From Neostapfia colusana (Eukaryota; Streptophyta; Magnoliopsida; Poales; Poaceae), in the NCBI GenBank assembly GCA_030760725.1, contig JASWHV010000007.1, forward strand, positions 22,418,824 to 22,482,823: a DNA stretch of 64,000 nt, written 5' to 3'. Both the position numbers and the translations under genes were made by a program. The notes under the pieces are model-generated. The model was not told the origin of the DNA. It saw only the letters and a list, made by a program, of their open reading frames with translations, and searched no databases. Below, piece by piece: positions 45,553-56,975 of the stretch (its first letter is position 1; every line of letters starts with the position of its first letter).

Positions 45553-46479
45553 CTATACTGAGGCCACCCTTGTCATAAACAAGGCGCCCTCCTCCTCCGC
45601 CTTTGCCACGAAAGTCTGCTGCTGCGGCTCCTCCTTAGGCTTCGACCGACACTCCCTGGCCCAGTGGCCCTTCTTCCCGCACTTCCTGCACTGGCCCCGA
45701 GGAATATCCTTCCCGGAACCTCCCTTCTTGCCTCCGTTCTTCTTGAGCGGGCCCTTTCGGCCACCCCTCTTAGAAGAACCTACGGACTGGGCAGACCGCT
45801 CCACCTTCCGCTGTGCCTCCCACTCCTCCCGAGTGAGGTACAGCTGGCCGTTGTGTACTCCTCCCTTCCACTGCGTCGAGTCGAAGGCATTCTCAGCCGC
45901 CCTGAGATGCCCCGTCACCTCCGACAAAGTGAGGGTCGACATGTCCAGCGCCACCACGATCTGTTGGAAGCGTTCTGGAATGCTTCGCAGGAGCTTCTCC
46001 ACGACCCTCTCTTTTCCTATCTCCTCTCCTAGGGATGCAAGACGTGATAGCATGCCGCTCAGGCGGAGGGAGAAGTCCTCCACACTTTCGCCATCCTTGA
46101 AGACAGTGTCTTCGAACTCCTTCTGGAGTTGTTGTGCTGTTGTCTTCTTCACACGGTCGGCCCCGATCCGCATGATGGCGATCGTGTCCCATGCCTCCTT
46201 CGCCGTCCTTTTTTCTCCGATCTTCGTGATCATCTCCGGCGGGACAACGCTGACCAAGATGTCAAGCGCCATCATATCTTCCTGCTCGCTTACTTTCCCC
46301 TCCTCCACGGCCTTCCAAAGCAGCCATGCCTTCAGCTTGATCTTCATCATGACAGCCCACTCCGTGTAGTTGGTCTTGGTGAGCACGGGGAACCCCGTCC
46401 CGGTGTTCACCTCACGAGCTGCCGGAGAGGGTGTCGCATGGCTGATGGTGCTGCCGCTGCTTGTAGGTGTAGACAACAT
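45553..46479 (-). pseudogene. gag of the copia element
   Basis: It starts at an ATG at 46479, 30 bp after the primer-binding site. It contains the copia gag (UBN2-type) core: FPVLTKTNYTEWAVMMKIKL, KEAWDTIAIMRIGADRVKK, LQKEFEDTVFKDGESVEDF and LRSIPERFQQIVVALD. A basic stretch and the CCHC knuckle CRKCGKKGHWARECRS follow (about 45,680). At 308 codons the gag is complete, but a TAG at 45553-45555 separates it from the protease frame, which is in the same phase; copia gag-pol is normally one frame. Confidence 0.88.
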
Positions 46480-46508
46480 CTTGCAGAATTCAGCCTAGAG
46501 TTGAAACC

Positions 46509-46521
46509 GGCTCTGATACCA
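46509..46521 (-). other. Primer-binding site of the copia element
   Basis: TGGTATCAGAGCC on the minus strand, four bases inside the 5' LTR. Initiator tRNA-Met type. Confidence 0.85.
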
Positions 46522-46525
46522 CGAA

Positions 46526-47103
46526 TGTTGCAATTCCAGCCCCAAAACTTCTATGTTCTTGCTGTACAAACTGATCTGCCCTAGCAGATCAATCTGAACT
46601 CAGTCTTTGATGGCTGCTGAATCAAACTTGGTGGTGGCTAGGGTTGAGGAGGGAGGCAGCAGCTTGGGGAAGATGATGCCCTAGCGCCGGCTGGTACCGC
46701 AGGAGACCTAGCGGCGGCTGGAACAGCAGCAGACTTGGGCGGCTGGAGACCTGGGCGGCGGCAGACCCTAGCCCCTGGTGGCGGCTAGGGTTTCTGGTGG
46801 TGGCACCGACTTGGGAGAGGAAGAGGGGGGCGGCGGCTGCAACAGGGGAGAGAGGCGGCTAGGGCAGAAAAACTGGAGGAACTTTTTCTTTTTATTGAAC
46901 TCTCTCAACTTTTGGGGTGTTTTGCCTTGTATATATAGCCCCCCTTACAATAGTTCTAATCTATTACAAAAGGATCTTTTAGTCTATCTCTAAGAAAATT
47001 AAACTTAGATTTCTTCCAGAAAGGTGGCCCGGCCTGGGCCAAGGCAGACCAGCCCACTCGGCCCAGTTCTGGCCGCACTGGGCCAGGGGCAGATCAGCCC
47101 ACA
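46526..47103 (-). repeat. 5' LTR of the copia element
   Basis: 578 bp, matching 26081-26660 with scattered differences. TATATATA at 46930-46937 (minus promoter). Confidence 0.9.
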
Positions 47104-47204
47104 TAAGCTCAATAAGCCTCGTTTAGATAAGTTTTGCATTGTGAATATTATTTGTTATTATTTTTAATATTTTTATTGTTTTTGCTTAAACAAACGTCTT
47201 GAGA

Positions 47205-47387
47205 ACTCCGCCTATGCCTTTCTACGTATAGCCGCTCTCAAGCCCGGGTAAAGGAGGAGGGTTGTGATAGGCTTCGCGAGCCAACATCAAAACCATCCAT
47301 TCCTATGGATATGAAACCCAGTTTGAGTTTCATATCTAGCCTACCTCAACGTGCTTGAGACAAAGGCTTTGTTGTTGTTACTGCTGC
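47205..47387 (+). mobile_element. 183-bp non-LTR retroposon in LUL intron 1
   Basis: It is flanked by 22-bp target-site duplications (47183-47204 and 47388-47409, one mismatch). It contains CTCTCAAGCCCGGGTAAAGG and ends GACAAAGGCTTTGTTGTTGTT, the 3' end shared by grass LINEs and their SINE derivatives. No A or B box is clear, so a 5'-truncated LINE is as likely as a SINE. Confidence 0.75.
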
Positions 47388-47409
47388 TGCTTAAACAAGC
47401 GTCTTGAGA

Positions 47410-47707
47410 TCGAACTCGAGCTTTTACAAGTTTCAACCGAGCCTTTACCGTTTAAACGAGACTTATCAAGCTTTTACTACTCGGCATTCTATAAAAAGCT
47501 AGGCGTTGAGACTTTCCTCAAACTATAGCAAACCTCACTAAATTAGTGAATCATAGCTCCCCTAAACAACCAAATATATATACTACCCAACTTCCAGTAA
47601 GCAGTAACCACATAATTCAGACCAAGCAAACAAATCTAGCACCCCATTGCAAGATCAGTGTTTAGACGCGGAACAACCCCCAAACCAATGCGAACATACT
47701 TACACAC
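47410..47707 (-). other. 5' part of LUL intron 1
   Basis: Non-coding, between the GT donor at 47707 and the retroposon. It includes more AGCTCGAG-like words, suggesting that the retroposon and the copia both landed in an older MITE-like repeat. Confidence 0.4.
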
Positions 47708-48136
47708 CTGTCGTCGGTCATCGCGTCGAAGGTGAAGGCGACGAGGCGGCGGTCGGGGTCGGCGTCGTCGGGCACGAGCCTGATGGTGTCCTTGTGCAGG
47801 TTGACGTCGTTCTTCACCTTCCGCGCCTGCTGGTGCTCTACGAACTCGGGCGGGGGCCCCAGCAGCGTGGGCGGCGGCATGGGTGCCGGGTGCCACGGGC
47901 CGTGGTACGCGTGTGGTGGCGGCGGGTGGTGGTAGTAGTACGAGGATGACGAGGGCGGTGCCGGCTGAGGCGGCGGCGGAGCGGGATGTCGGTGGTGGTG
48001 CGGCGGCGGGTGGTAGTGGTGGTGGTTCGGCGGCGGAGGAGGTGGAGGCGGGTAGGAGGAGTAGCGGTGCGGCGGAGGTGGCGGCGGGTAGTAGTTGTCG
48101 CGGCGGGCGGCTGCTGCTGCTGGAGAAGGCGCCCAT

Positions 48137-49012
48137 GGCCTCCTGCCCAAGCAGGCGCGGAGGGAGGCAACGCGGATATTCGAGATACGCGTGGAGGAGG
48201 ACGACGAGCCTGACGCGGACGGTGAAGCGGAGGAGGAGAGGACCCGTGAATTGACTTTTTTTTACGGCAGTTTTTTTTTCTTTTTGTTCTTTTCCTTTTT
48301 TCTTTATTTCTTTATTTCTTTTTTTTCTTTTTCCTTTTTTTTTCTTGTTTTTATATCTCTTCCTCTCTTTTACTTCATTGATATTGGATTTCATATCTAG
48401 CCGACCCCAACATGCTTAAAATAAAAGCTTGGTTGTTATTGTTGTGCGCGGTTCATCGTCCCCAAGGTTGCGCACTTGCGCGCGCGCTGGTCCTGATGAT
48501 TATGCGGAAAGCCTTTTCGTCGCCGTTGCTGTTGGCGTGTTGGGTTGGGTGCATCGGCCGATGGCGACGGGATGGGCGCGGGGTTCGCTCGGAACCGTGG
48601 ATCGGCAGGTGCTGTGGACGCGGTCATGCAAACACCGGTCGTTGTGTACACCTCCTCTAATTTAATGCTCAAATTGTTAGGTGAATTTTGACTTCGTTGG
48701 GTGTGTATATTGACGCGGTGATATAGTTTCATTTGACTCGTCCAAGATGGATAGACTAACTTTGCATTCGTTTTGCGCCAATGAAGATGACTTGATGGTG
48801 TATATATAAAATAACGGAAATATTCTTTTATATAGTCTGAATAAATGTTTTTTTTCACACGACGGCGTGGCAACGTTGTGCGAGCACATGACGGACGAGG
48901 AAGAATATGATTAATTCTATCAATAGTTGTTAATATATTAACTGTAAGTATTATATTAGTTATAAAATAACCATTCATATGAACCTTAACAACTATAGTC
49001 ATAGAGAAATAT
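48137..49012. other. Upstream region of the LUL gene
   Basis: A T-rich tract (about 48,255-48,405, plus strand) lies 120 bp before the ATG. A short 3'-end fragment of a non-LTR element (about 48,385-48,445, TTTCATATCTAGCC then TTGTTATTGTTG) follows. The rest to 49012 is AT-rich without a clear feature. The Lys-rich frame opposite the T tract is a composition artefact. Confidence 0.5.
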
Positions 49013-49339
49013 TATCGAAGTGTTTTCTGCGACACTTCTCCCGGTCCGCTCTGAAGCAGCCTGCGAAGGTTCTTTTTTAGAAGGGGCTTAGTGGTTTTGA
49101 GCGTCGTAGCACGATGGCGAGATGAACACGAAGATTTACGTGGTTAGGGCCGCCTGAGTGTAATACCCTACGTCTACGGAGTGTTGGTTGTTCTTTGCTG
49201 GAGTCTGAGCGTGGCTCAAGCTTGAGAGCTTACAAATGTTAGAGTTGTATGAGTTCGGGGGTCGGAATCGCGGTCTTTTATCCATTTGTCCGTTGCCCGT
49301 TGGACACGTGGCAACACTGGAGCCACTACAGGAAAGAGA

Positions 49340-49625
49340 TCAACATACGACAACCGGATTAACATACGACGGCCAGCCGTCGTATATAAACTTATATGTG
49401 ACGGTCCAAACAGGACGTCGTATATAACCTTATATACGATGGTACAACCGTCGTTTATTAACTGGCTATCGTAAATAGATCTTATATACGACAACCAACC
49501 CTAGGCTGTCTTACATATATTTTATTTACGACACCCAGTGTGGCTGGGTGTCGTATCTAAAAGAGGTCGTCGTAAATAAGCTTATTTACGACGGCCACAC
49601 CACGGGCCGTCGTAAATAAGGCTTA
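49340..49625. repeat. Left subterminal repeats of the CACTA
   Basis: Direct and inverted copies of CGTCGTATATAA and TTATATACGACGG-like words, often paired as short inverted repeats. Such arrays are the binding sites of TNPA-type proteins in En/Spm elements; binding here is inference. Confidence 0.85.
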
Positions 49626-50450
49626 TATACCCACGGGCCCGGGTCGGCGAGGGCATTCACGCCCGCGCCGACCCGAGCTCCCGCCGCACAAAACGCCGCC
49701 GCCGCCCCGGCCGCCCCCGCCAGCCGCCGCCAGCCGGCCCGCCCCGCCCGAAGCCCCCGCCGCCAGAAACGTCGCCGCCCCGGCAGCCGCCGCCAGCCGC
49801 CGCCGCCCCAGAGGTCCCCGCTCCGGCCGCCACCCAACAGCCACCACCCCGCCCCGGTCGCCGCAGCCTCGCCACAGCGTCGCCCCACGCGCTGCCACGT
49901 CGCCGCACCGCCCGGACCTACGCCCGTCGCGCTGCGCGCCGCCGCACCGTGCCGGTCCGCCTCCACGCCGTGCGCTGCGCGCCTCGCCGTGTGCCGCTCG
50001 CCGCGCCGCCTCCACCGTGAGATAAGTCGCCCACCCCTCTCCCCATCTAGAAAGTTTGGTTTTTTAATTACCAATTGTTTAGATTATGCTTGTTTGTTTT
50101 TGATTGTTTAGTGGCTAATTGTTTAGATTTAGATGAATTTATATGCTTAGGTTTAATTATTGCTCAAGTTTATTTGAATTGCTAGCTAGGTGTAATTTTT
50201 TTAATTGCTTAGAATTGATAAGCTTATTAACTATGGTAATTATGCTTGTTTATATGAGTTGTTAATTTCTTAGATGTTTAATGCATATGAGTTAATAGTT
50301 TAATTGATTATTGTTTTGATTGTTTGAGTGTTTAAAAGTATTATATGTACATAAATGGGCTTAGGGCTCGATACGACCCATTTAGTGGTAACGTATACGT
50401 CTACACAAGCACGGTGTGAACAACCTAGGCCGCCTCGCCCTAACCCCCAT

Positions 50451-50525
50451 CCCCCCCCCCCCCCCGCGGCGTTCGGCCTCCGATCCCCCATCCCCCTCCC
50501 CCCCTCCCCCCCCCCCCCCCCCCCC
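50451..50525. repeat. Two poly-C runs
   Basis: Runs of 15 C (50451-50465) and 20 C (50506-50525) in the CACTA leader. Lengths of such runs are often unreliable in assemblies. Confidence 0.8.
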
Positions 50526-50655
50526 GTGGCTTAGCCAGTGCTCAGCCTCCGTCACTCTGCCGCGGAACTGCCGATCCTTCGGCGCTCGGCCTCCTCCGCC
50601 ACGGGACTGTCGATCTGCCGGCACTCGTCGGCCTCCATTGACCGGCTGCCGCGGG

Positions 50656-50773
50656 GTCTAGATTTGGACGTAGTTTCGACAGCGTAACCCTAATGTTCTC
50701 CGCTGCTCCATTTGCGGACGTGCAGTTGGAGAACAGCGGGGTTATGCTGCCGAAGTTTCATCTAAATCTAGAC
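50656..50773. repeat. Imperfect inverted repeat (46-nt arms) before the TNP2 gene
   Basis: Arms 50656-50701 and 50728-50773, starting GTCTAGATTT and ending AAATCTAGAC, with about 26 nt between. Several mismatches are spread along the arms. It lies about 140 bp before the transposase ATG and would be transcribed in the leader. Confidence 0.75.
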
Positions 50774-50915
50774 CTCGTGTCTTGTCATAAGCATGTTCGT
50801 CTCGGTCACTCTTCGGTGGGTTTAGGAACTATCCTTTCCAATAGATATAGGTCCGTGACATAAATAAATAATAAACTAATTATAAATTCTTTGACTTAAA
50901 ACTGCAGAGTTAAAC

Positions 50916-53869
50916 ATGAGTGAAGACCGTAGTTGGATGTATAGCGGTTGGAACAAGGCAACTGGTCACTCAGATGAGTGGTATATCAGGACAGATGACT
51001 TTATTGATCGAGTGTTCTCGTTGTCTACGACCGATAAAGTTCGTTGTCCATGTGCGAAATGCCGGAATACTAAGTTTCTGGACAAAACGACATTGTCATT
51101 ACACTTGTGCAGAAACGGTTACATGTCATATTATGAGGTCTGGAGTTTTCACGGTGAGTCTGCTCCTCGAGCCGTTCATGTAGTGGAAGATGATAATGAT
51201 GATGATTGGCTGGGTGTTGATAGGATTGATGAGATGTTACAAGATATACAAACGGAGGATCCACCTACAAATGAGGCAGACACATTCTTTAATCTCTTGA
51301 AAGCTTCTGAAGAGGTGTTGCATGATCATACTAAAATGACTCTTCTTACTTTCATGACCAGGTTTATGGCAATCAAATCTAAGTATTTCTTCTCTAATAA
51401 TTGCTACAATGATATGATGAAACTTATCAATGATGCTCTTCCACAACCTCATAAACTGCCCAATGATATGTATCACTCAAAGAAATTACTATCTGGACTG
51501 GGTATGAAATATGAGAAAATTGACGTGTGTCCAGATAACTGCATGCTATTCTGGAAAGAGCATGACAAAGAGAAGAATTGTTTAAAGTGTGGAATATCGA
51601 GGTTTGTCGAAGTTGTCAATGACGATGGTGATAACGTAATGACAAAAGTTGCACATAAGCAATTACATTACTTGCCTGTGACACCTCGGTTGAAGCGGTT
51701 GTTTTCTTTCAAAAAGATCTGTCAGACACATGAGATGGCACAAAGAAGGTTGCGTGAGAACAAAGATGTGTTGACTCATCCGTCGGACGGTGATGCATGG
51801 AAGTCTTTAGACTCTTTCGATCTTGCTTTTGCTAGTGATGCGAGAAATGTTCGCATCGGGTTAGCGACGGATGGATTTTCACCTTTCAGCACAAATGCCA
51901 CACCATACTCCTGTTGGCCCGTCTTTGTTATTCCGTACAACCTACCACCTTCTCTTTGTATGAAGTACGAGTTTATGTTTCTTAGCCTCATTATACCAAG
52001 ACCAGATCATCCGGGATCACGTATCAATGTGATGTTGAAACCATTGATTGAAGAATTGAAAACGTTGTGGATTGGAGTTGAAGCGTATGACTGTTACAAG
52101 AAGCAGAAATTCAACCTTCGAGCTGCTTATTTGTGGTCTGTCCATGATTTCCCTGCGTACGGCATGTTTTCTGCATGGAGCACACATGGTCGTTTGTCGT
52201 GTCCCATATGTGCGTCTGACACAGAGTGTTTTCGACTTACATACAGTGGAAAGATAAGCTACTTTGATTGTCATAGGCGTTGACTTCCTAGAAACCACCC
52301 ATTCAGGCAACGGAGGAATGTCTTCAGAAAAGATACTGTTGTCACTAAGGAACCACCTAAACGCCTAAGCGGGTGTGAAGTATCCGATGTGTTGGACTCA
52401 TTATTCCCTGATAAAGCTCGCCCTGGATTCTTTGTAGGTTACGGAAATGTTCACAACTGGACTCATGTATGTGGAGTTTGGGAACTACCATATGTGAAGT
52501 CATTGATACTGATGCATAATATTGATGTAATGCATCAGGAGTCTAACATGGCCGAATGTATCATAAGCATGTGCATAGATATCACGGGCAAAACGAAAGA
52601 CAACTTAAAGGCTCGAAAGGATTTGGCCGAGATTTGTAATCGACCTACTCTTGAGCTCTCTGAAAGCGGTGGTAAGCCATGTGCTTCTTTCGTGCTTCGA
52701 CCTAATGAAAAGAAACAAGTTATGGAATTGTTGAAAACTTTGAAATTTCCAGATGGTTATGCTGCTAGTCTGAGAAAGAAAGTAGAAAGAACTGCGACAA
52801 TGTAGATGACGAACCACCAGTTAGTGATCTCTCTATTTTTGAATCGAGGGGAACTACTGTTGGCAGCAGCACGACATACAATTTTACTGAAGAAGAAATG
52901 ACTGCTGCTTTACTCTACATGTATGCTAATATCGATGACATGGAGAAATATTTCAAGTAAGTGTTTCTCTTACATTTATGATGATTATTGTATTTACCAA
53001 TAGATGTATGCTAATGTCGACAACATATGTTTTGTGTGTACAGCGAGTTACACAACTAAAACTGGAAACATAAACATCAACCAACGAGAAAGCAAGTAGA
53101 AACGATGCGACGGGCTAGAATTAATGGAGGGCCTAATTTCTTATCCTGGTTTCAAGCTTATGTATTAGCGAACACCGACATCCATCAAGATTTACGACAA
53201 TTATCTTATGGATTAGTGAAAGTTAGAAGCTATGGTCGATATGACGTAAATGGCTTCCGATTCCGTACAACTCAATTCGAAACTCTTCGTCTTCTCGTAG
53301 CAACATCAAATTGCGGAGTTGTGACGAGAGAAATCGACTCACAAGGGAAAGAAACCAATTACTATGGAATCATTAACAAAATTCTAGAATTTACTTTCAC
53401 TGGTAATAAAGAACTTCGAGTGGTGTTCTTTGATTGCGATTGGTTTGATAACAATCATGGAACTCGAGAAAATCAATTTGGCAACGTGAAAGTGAATCAC
53501 AACGAACGCTTACGAGGTTTAGATACATACGTTCTTGCACATCAAGTGGAACAAGTGTATTATCTACCTTATCCATATAAGAAGCTTAGCGCTTGGTGGG
53601 TGGTATATAAAGTGAATCCTCGTGAGCGCTTGTATACTCCTAGAGATGATGGTTATCATGATAGTGGAGACACTGAAGAAGTTTACCAAGATGAAGAGTT
53701 GCCAGACTCTTTTATCGTCGAGCCTGGTGCAGGACTCGATAACTTAGTAGGAGATGTTGCAGATGTAGAGACATCTACAATGCGAAAGCGGAAAAGTAAA
53801 CAGCTCACAACGACAGATCGCAATTTTGATGATCGTGATGTTGATGATCATGATGTTGATGAATTTTGA
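50916..53869 (+). pseudogene. TNP2-like CACTA transposase, disrupted
   Basis: From the ATG at 50916 the frame reads MSEDRSWMYSGWNKATGH (transposase-associated domain, with CPCAKCRN) and then the Transposase_21 region: KMTLLTFMTRFMAIKSKYF-like, DVCPDNCMLFWKEH, CLKCGISRF, GSRINVMLKPLIEELKTLW and YLWSVHDFPAYGMFSAWSTHG. A TGA (52281-52283) replaces Trp in CHRR-stop-LPRNHPF. The frame then continues to 52805 with NVHNWTHVCGVWELPYVKS and MHNIDVMHQESNM. Past a splice-like gap, 53105-53869 encodes the DUF4216-like C-terminal region (VRSYGRYDVNGFRFRT, VVFFDCDWFDNN, YLPYPYKKLSAWWVVYKV). The central DUF4218 section is largely missing. Length and order match TNP2 otherwise. Confidence 0.85.
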
Positions 53870-53970
53870 AACTGATTACGAGTAATGTTCTTTTAAATGA
53901 AAGTAACATTAATTATCGCTTACATTACTTTTGAAATGATTACGAGTAATGTTTTTTTAAACTGATTAGG

Positions 53971-56340
53971 ATGTCGTCAAGCAAGGGTTCGAAGGGTTCG
54001 AAGGGGAAGAAGGCGCCGAGTGTGAGGGGTTTCCCCCCCTCGCAGGAGAGAGACGACTACTTCTACAGTTCCACTTACAGCGGGAGCATACGCACTCAGC
54101 TGTTAAGTGCGTGTCCAGAGTTGCAGGACAGGGTTGTCAGTTTGCAGCGTACAGAGGTAAATTTTTCTACAACGCACAAAATTGATATAATCACTTTTTC
54201 AATTTAACTTACTTACTTTACCATTGTAGTCTGACTCGGACTATGAGTCCGAGGCCAGAGCGGCACCTCAGGAGACGGGTACGCAGCGCAACGTGCCCTC
54301 GGGGAGCGAGCCCTCTAGTAGCCAGGCCTCTGGCAGCCAGCCCTCCGGCAGCCACCCCGAGGGTAGTATGCCCAGCGAGCCCGAGGGCACCCAGCCCGAG
54401 GACACATCCGATGACCAGCCTTCTGGGTCACCAGACGTAGTGCCGCAGCGGAGGAGACGTACGAGGAGAAGTAACTTTGTTGGTCCTCCACCGATTCCTA
54501 GAGAGCCAGTAATTATTCGTCCGGTTGGAGACAGGTAACACATTAATAAAATATTCATTTCTATTTGTTCTCAAATACTATGATCTTACTTAATGACTTA
54601 ACAAACGTCTTTTTAGTTCTTGGGAGGACCTCTCGTACGACAGGCAGAAACACCACAGGACGGTGAACGGTAGCATCGGGAACTTAGTGCGTCTGCACTG
54701 CCCCGGTGCGATCGATGGACGTGCAGCTACGTCGTGAGATGACTACGCGCGCGTTCCTCACCCGCAGAACGACAACCTACAGGGAGTCGTGTGGGCAGAT
54801 TTTTGGGTAAGTAACTTTCATAAATATTTGAAGTTTCAATTCTTTATGTTCCTTCAAATATTAATATGCGTATATGTCGAACTGTGTTGGCTTCCTACAG
54901 CTCACGTACCGCCTTGAGGACCCGGCTGAGCAGATGGATCACGTCCGCTCCGTGTTCGAAGTGAACGCTCGGAAGCTTGTTATGCAAATGCTTTCGAACG
55001 CTCGGAGTCAAGTAGTTAACGACTACTTGAAGCTCCATGACCACGAGGTTGGGTCGTTCAGAGACGCCTCCGACACGTACTTGACGGAGGAGCAATACGC
55101 AGAGGTAAGTTGCGTAATCTTTAAATTATTCACATTAATTTTGCTAAGTAACATCTAATAAACTACGCATGTGTGCAGGTTAGTGTCCCTTGGTTACAAT
55201 GGACGAACTGAAGATTACCGAGCCCTTTGCAGGTATTGGGCTAGCGATGAGTTCATCGCTAAGTCAAAGAAGGCTCGAGATGCCAGAGGGAGCTCAAGAA
55301 AGCACGGTATGGGCGTCCAGCGTTTTGTGTGAATGGCTAAACGGACGGTAAGTTTCTTGGTGGTTTTTATTCTAGTCATAATGTAGTATTGTTCGTACTA
55401 ACATATGTTCACAGGAAAAGGAGACCGGCGTGCGACCGAGTGCTACTGCGGTCTATAGGAGAGGTCACGCGGACCCTTCTCAGCCGGAGCAGTGTAGACA
55501 GTACACAGTGGAGCGCCTGGTAAGTTTCACGACCTCTCAAATTAGTTGACACTATATATGTTGTTGAACTTACACAATTTCATTGTTTTTCAGACTAGGT
55601 ATGGGTAAGAGGCTGTGAGGATACACGGCGAAGGTTTCGATTGGGAAAACTCCCCCAACATCGACCGTCAAGCCGCGTATGCAAGCGGAGGTGGAAAAGC
55701 ACACGAAAGGTGAATTCATTTACTTTCATTGTTTTCAATTCAAGATTATTTAATTTTACCTTGAATTGATTCTTTTTTTGTAGGCTTGCCATATTCCCTG
55801 GAGTCATCAACTCTAGGGAGGCACGACCTGCAAGAGGCAGCTCCTCGCAGTCTTCGGCTGCTGGCGCAGGCTCCTCCAGCCGCCGTGTCACCGAGAGAGA
55901 TCTCGAAGTCATGGCGCTTCGGGAGAGCTTGGCTCGGCAGAAGGAGGCCTTGGCGAGAGAGCGAGAGAACAACAGGGCTGCCATGGCGTACCATGCGTCC
56001 TATATGGCATAGATGCAAGCGGCAATGGAAGTAAGAAACATGCAATTATACTTTAATTACATTGCATTTCAATTGGTTTTGTAAATTGTAATGTTTGAAA
56101 TGTTAGACGCTAGCTCGACAGCAAGGGCAGCAAATCAAGATACCGTTGTGGCAGCCACCTCTGTTCGTGCTGCAGCCGTCGCGACCACAGGAGCAGTTTC
56201 CTGGAGTACAGGTACAAAAAGGAAGTTACATTAAGTTCAACTAAACAATTGAATACGAGAACACCGTTGTAAACTTGTACATATGTCACTGTGTTTCACA
56301 GGGATCAGGGACGGAGGCTCAGACTCCATCACCGTAGCTA
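53971..56340 (+). pseudogene. TNPA/TNP1-like second gene of the CACTA (Transposase_24-like)
   Basis: Plausible exons with GT-AG borders are 53971-54156, 54231-54535, 54616-54806, 54901-55104 and further pieces to about 56340. The protein starts MSSSKGSKGSKGKKAPSVRG, has a Ser/Gly/Glu-rich stretch and RRRRTRRSNFVGPPPIPREP. Next comes the Transposase_24-like block LTYRLEDPAEQMDHVRSVFE and VNDYLKLHDHEVGSF, then a charged coiled coil (MALRESLARQKEALARER, about 55,910). In-frame stops (near 54,735 and 56,011) suggest decay. TNPA-type proteins bind subterminal repeats and help transposition. Confidence 0.65.
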
Positions 56341-56584
56341 AGGGCGCCAGGTTCGCCGCGGCAGGATGACTGCTTCGCTCCCGGAGGTAGTGGAGGGGCT
56401 AGTAATCAATAGACTTGTGATTTTGTTTTTGATTGTGTGGATGTCAGACTTCGTGATTGTGGATGTGTACTATTGCACCTTGTTGTGATTTTGTATGTCA
56501 AACTATTTTATTGTTTGTCTATTGATTTGGATGTGTAGCTGCCCATCGAGCCAGGTTAGCCATTTTCTATTTTTTTTAAATGGA

Positions 56585-56975
56585 AAAGCTTATATACGAC
56601 GGCTTGTATAGTTTATATACAACGGTCGCTATACAAGGCCATCGTAAATAAGCCTAAATTATATACGACGGTTGGGCCCAGGCTGTCGTATATAATCTCT
56701 TATATACGACAGCCAGGGCCCAGCCGCTGTCGTATATAAGCTCTTATATACAACAGCGAGGGCCCAGCCGTCGTATATAAAGGCCCCCGACCCACTGGCC
56801 CAAGTCTACGAAACGGGCCGTTGTATATACGGTACCGTCGTATATAATGATATATACGACAAAATATATACGACAGCCACAAACCGTCGTATATAAACAC
56901 CTACCGTCATATATAGGTTATATACGACAGCTTTGACTTTATATACGACGGTTTTGGCCGTCGTATGCTGACGGG
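56585..56975. repeat. Right subterminal repeats of the CACTA
   Basis: A dense array of TATATACGACGG and CCGTCGTATATA words, inverted relative to and resembling the left array. Confidence 0.85.

Larger units (their letters stand above)
26081..47103 (-). mobile_element. Ty1/copia element in LUL intron 1, itself interrupted
   Basis: LTRs are 26081-26660 (580 bp) and 46526-47103 (578 bp), with a perfect 5-bp duplication TAAGC (26076-26080 and 47104-47108). The primer-binding site TGGTATCAGAGCC (46521-46509) lies just inside the right LTR. A GGAGGAGAA polypurine tract lies inside the left LTR (26671-26661). On the minus strand the order is gag, protease, integrase, RT, RNase H, as in copia. Without nested inserts it would be about 5.8 kb. 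It is broken by the chromovirus at 29284-44539, by a 193-bp insert at 27071-27263, and by several stops and frameshifts. Confidence 0.92.
24444..48136 (-). pseudogene. LUL: LUL/LOG2-type RING E3 ubiquitin ligase, intron 1 filled with nested retrotransposons
   Basis: There are three exons. Exon 1 (48136-47708): ATG, an MGAFSSSSS start fitting N-myristoylation at Gly2, then a Pro/His/Tyr-rich stretch and FVEHQQARKVKNDVNLHKDT...RLVAFTFDA, ending GACAG|GTGTGT. Exon 2 (25142-24651) opens after TTGCAG and completes the split codon, giving SVTIHYFAKEE, then IPFQKG-like VPFQKGMAQRFIQPSGSGVD, VKVVKQILWIDEVRYELQE and the RING start CVICLTEPRDTAVMPCRH. Exon 3 (24557-24444) supplies MCSECAKALRFQSNKCPICR and the stop. 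This is the LUL plan: DAR2-like region plus a C3HC4 RING, with all zinc ligands present. Members of the family ubiquitinate membrane-associated targets; LOG2 acts with GDU1 in amino-acid export. Two frameshifts, one within about 45 bp of the ATG and one at about 24917, make a pseudogene likely. Intron 1 is about 22.6 kb, of which about 1.5 kb is not copia. Confidence 0.85.

Noticed and set aside
47636..48394. 252-codon frame beginning with a Lys-rich stretch opposite LUL exon 1
   Set aside because: The Lys run is the complement of a T-rich tract, and the later part is exon 1 read in the wrong frame plus intron. It lacks the conserved residues seen in the neighbouring frame.
49586..50074. Gly/Arg/Ala-rich frames on the minus strand in the CACTA left end
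   Set aside because: They are antisense to a GC-rich leader, have no domain, and alternative frames are equally open.
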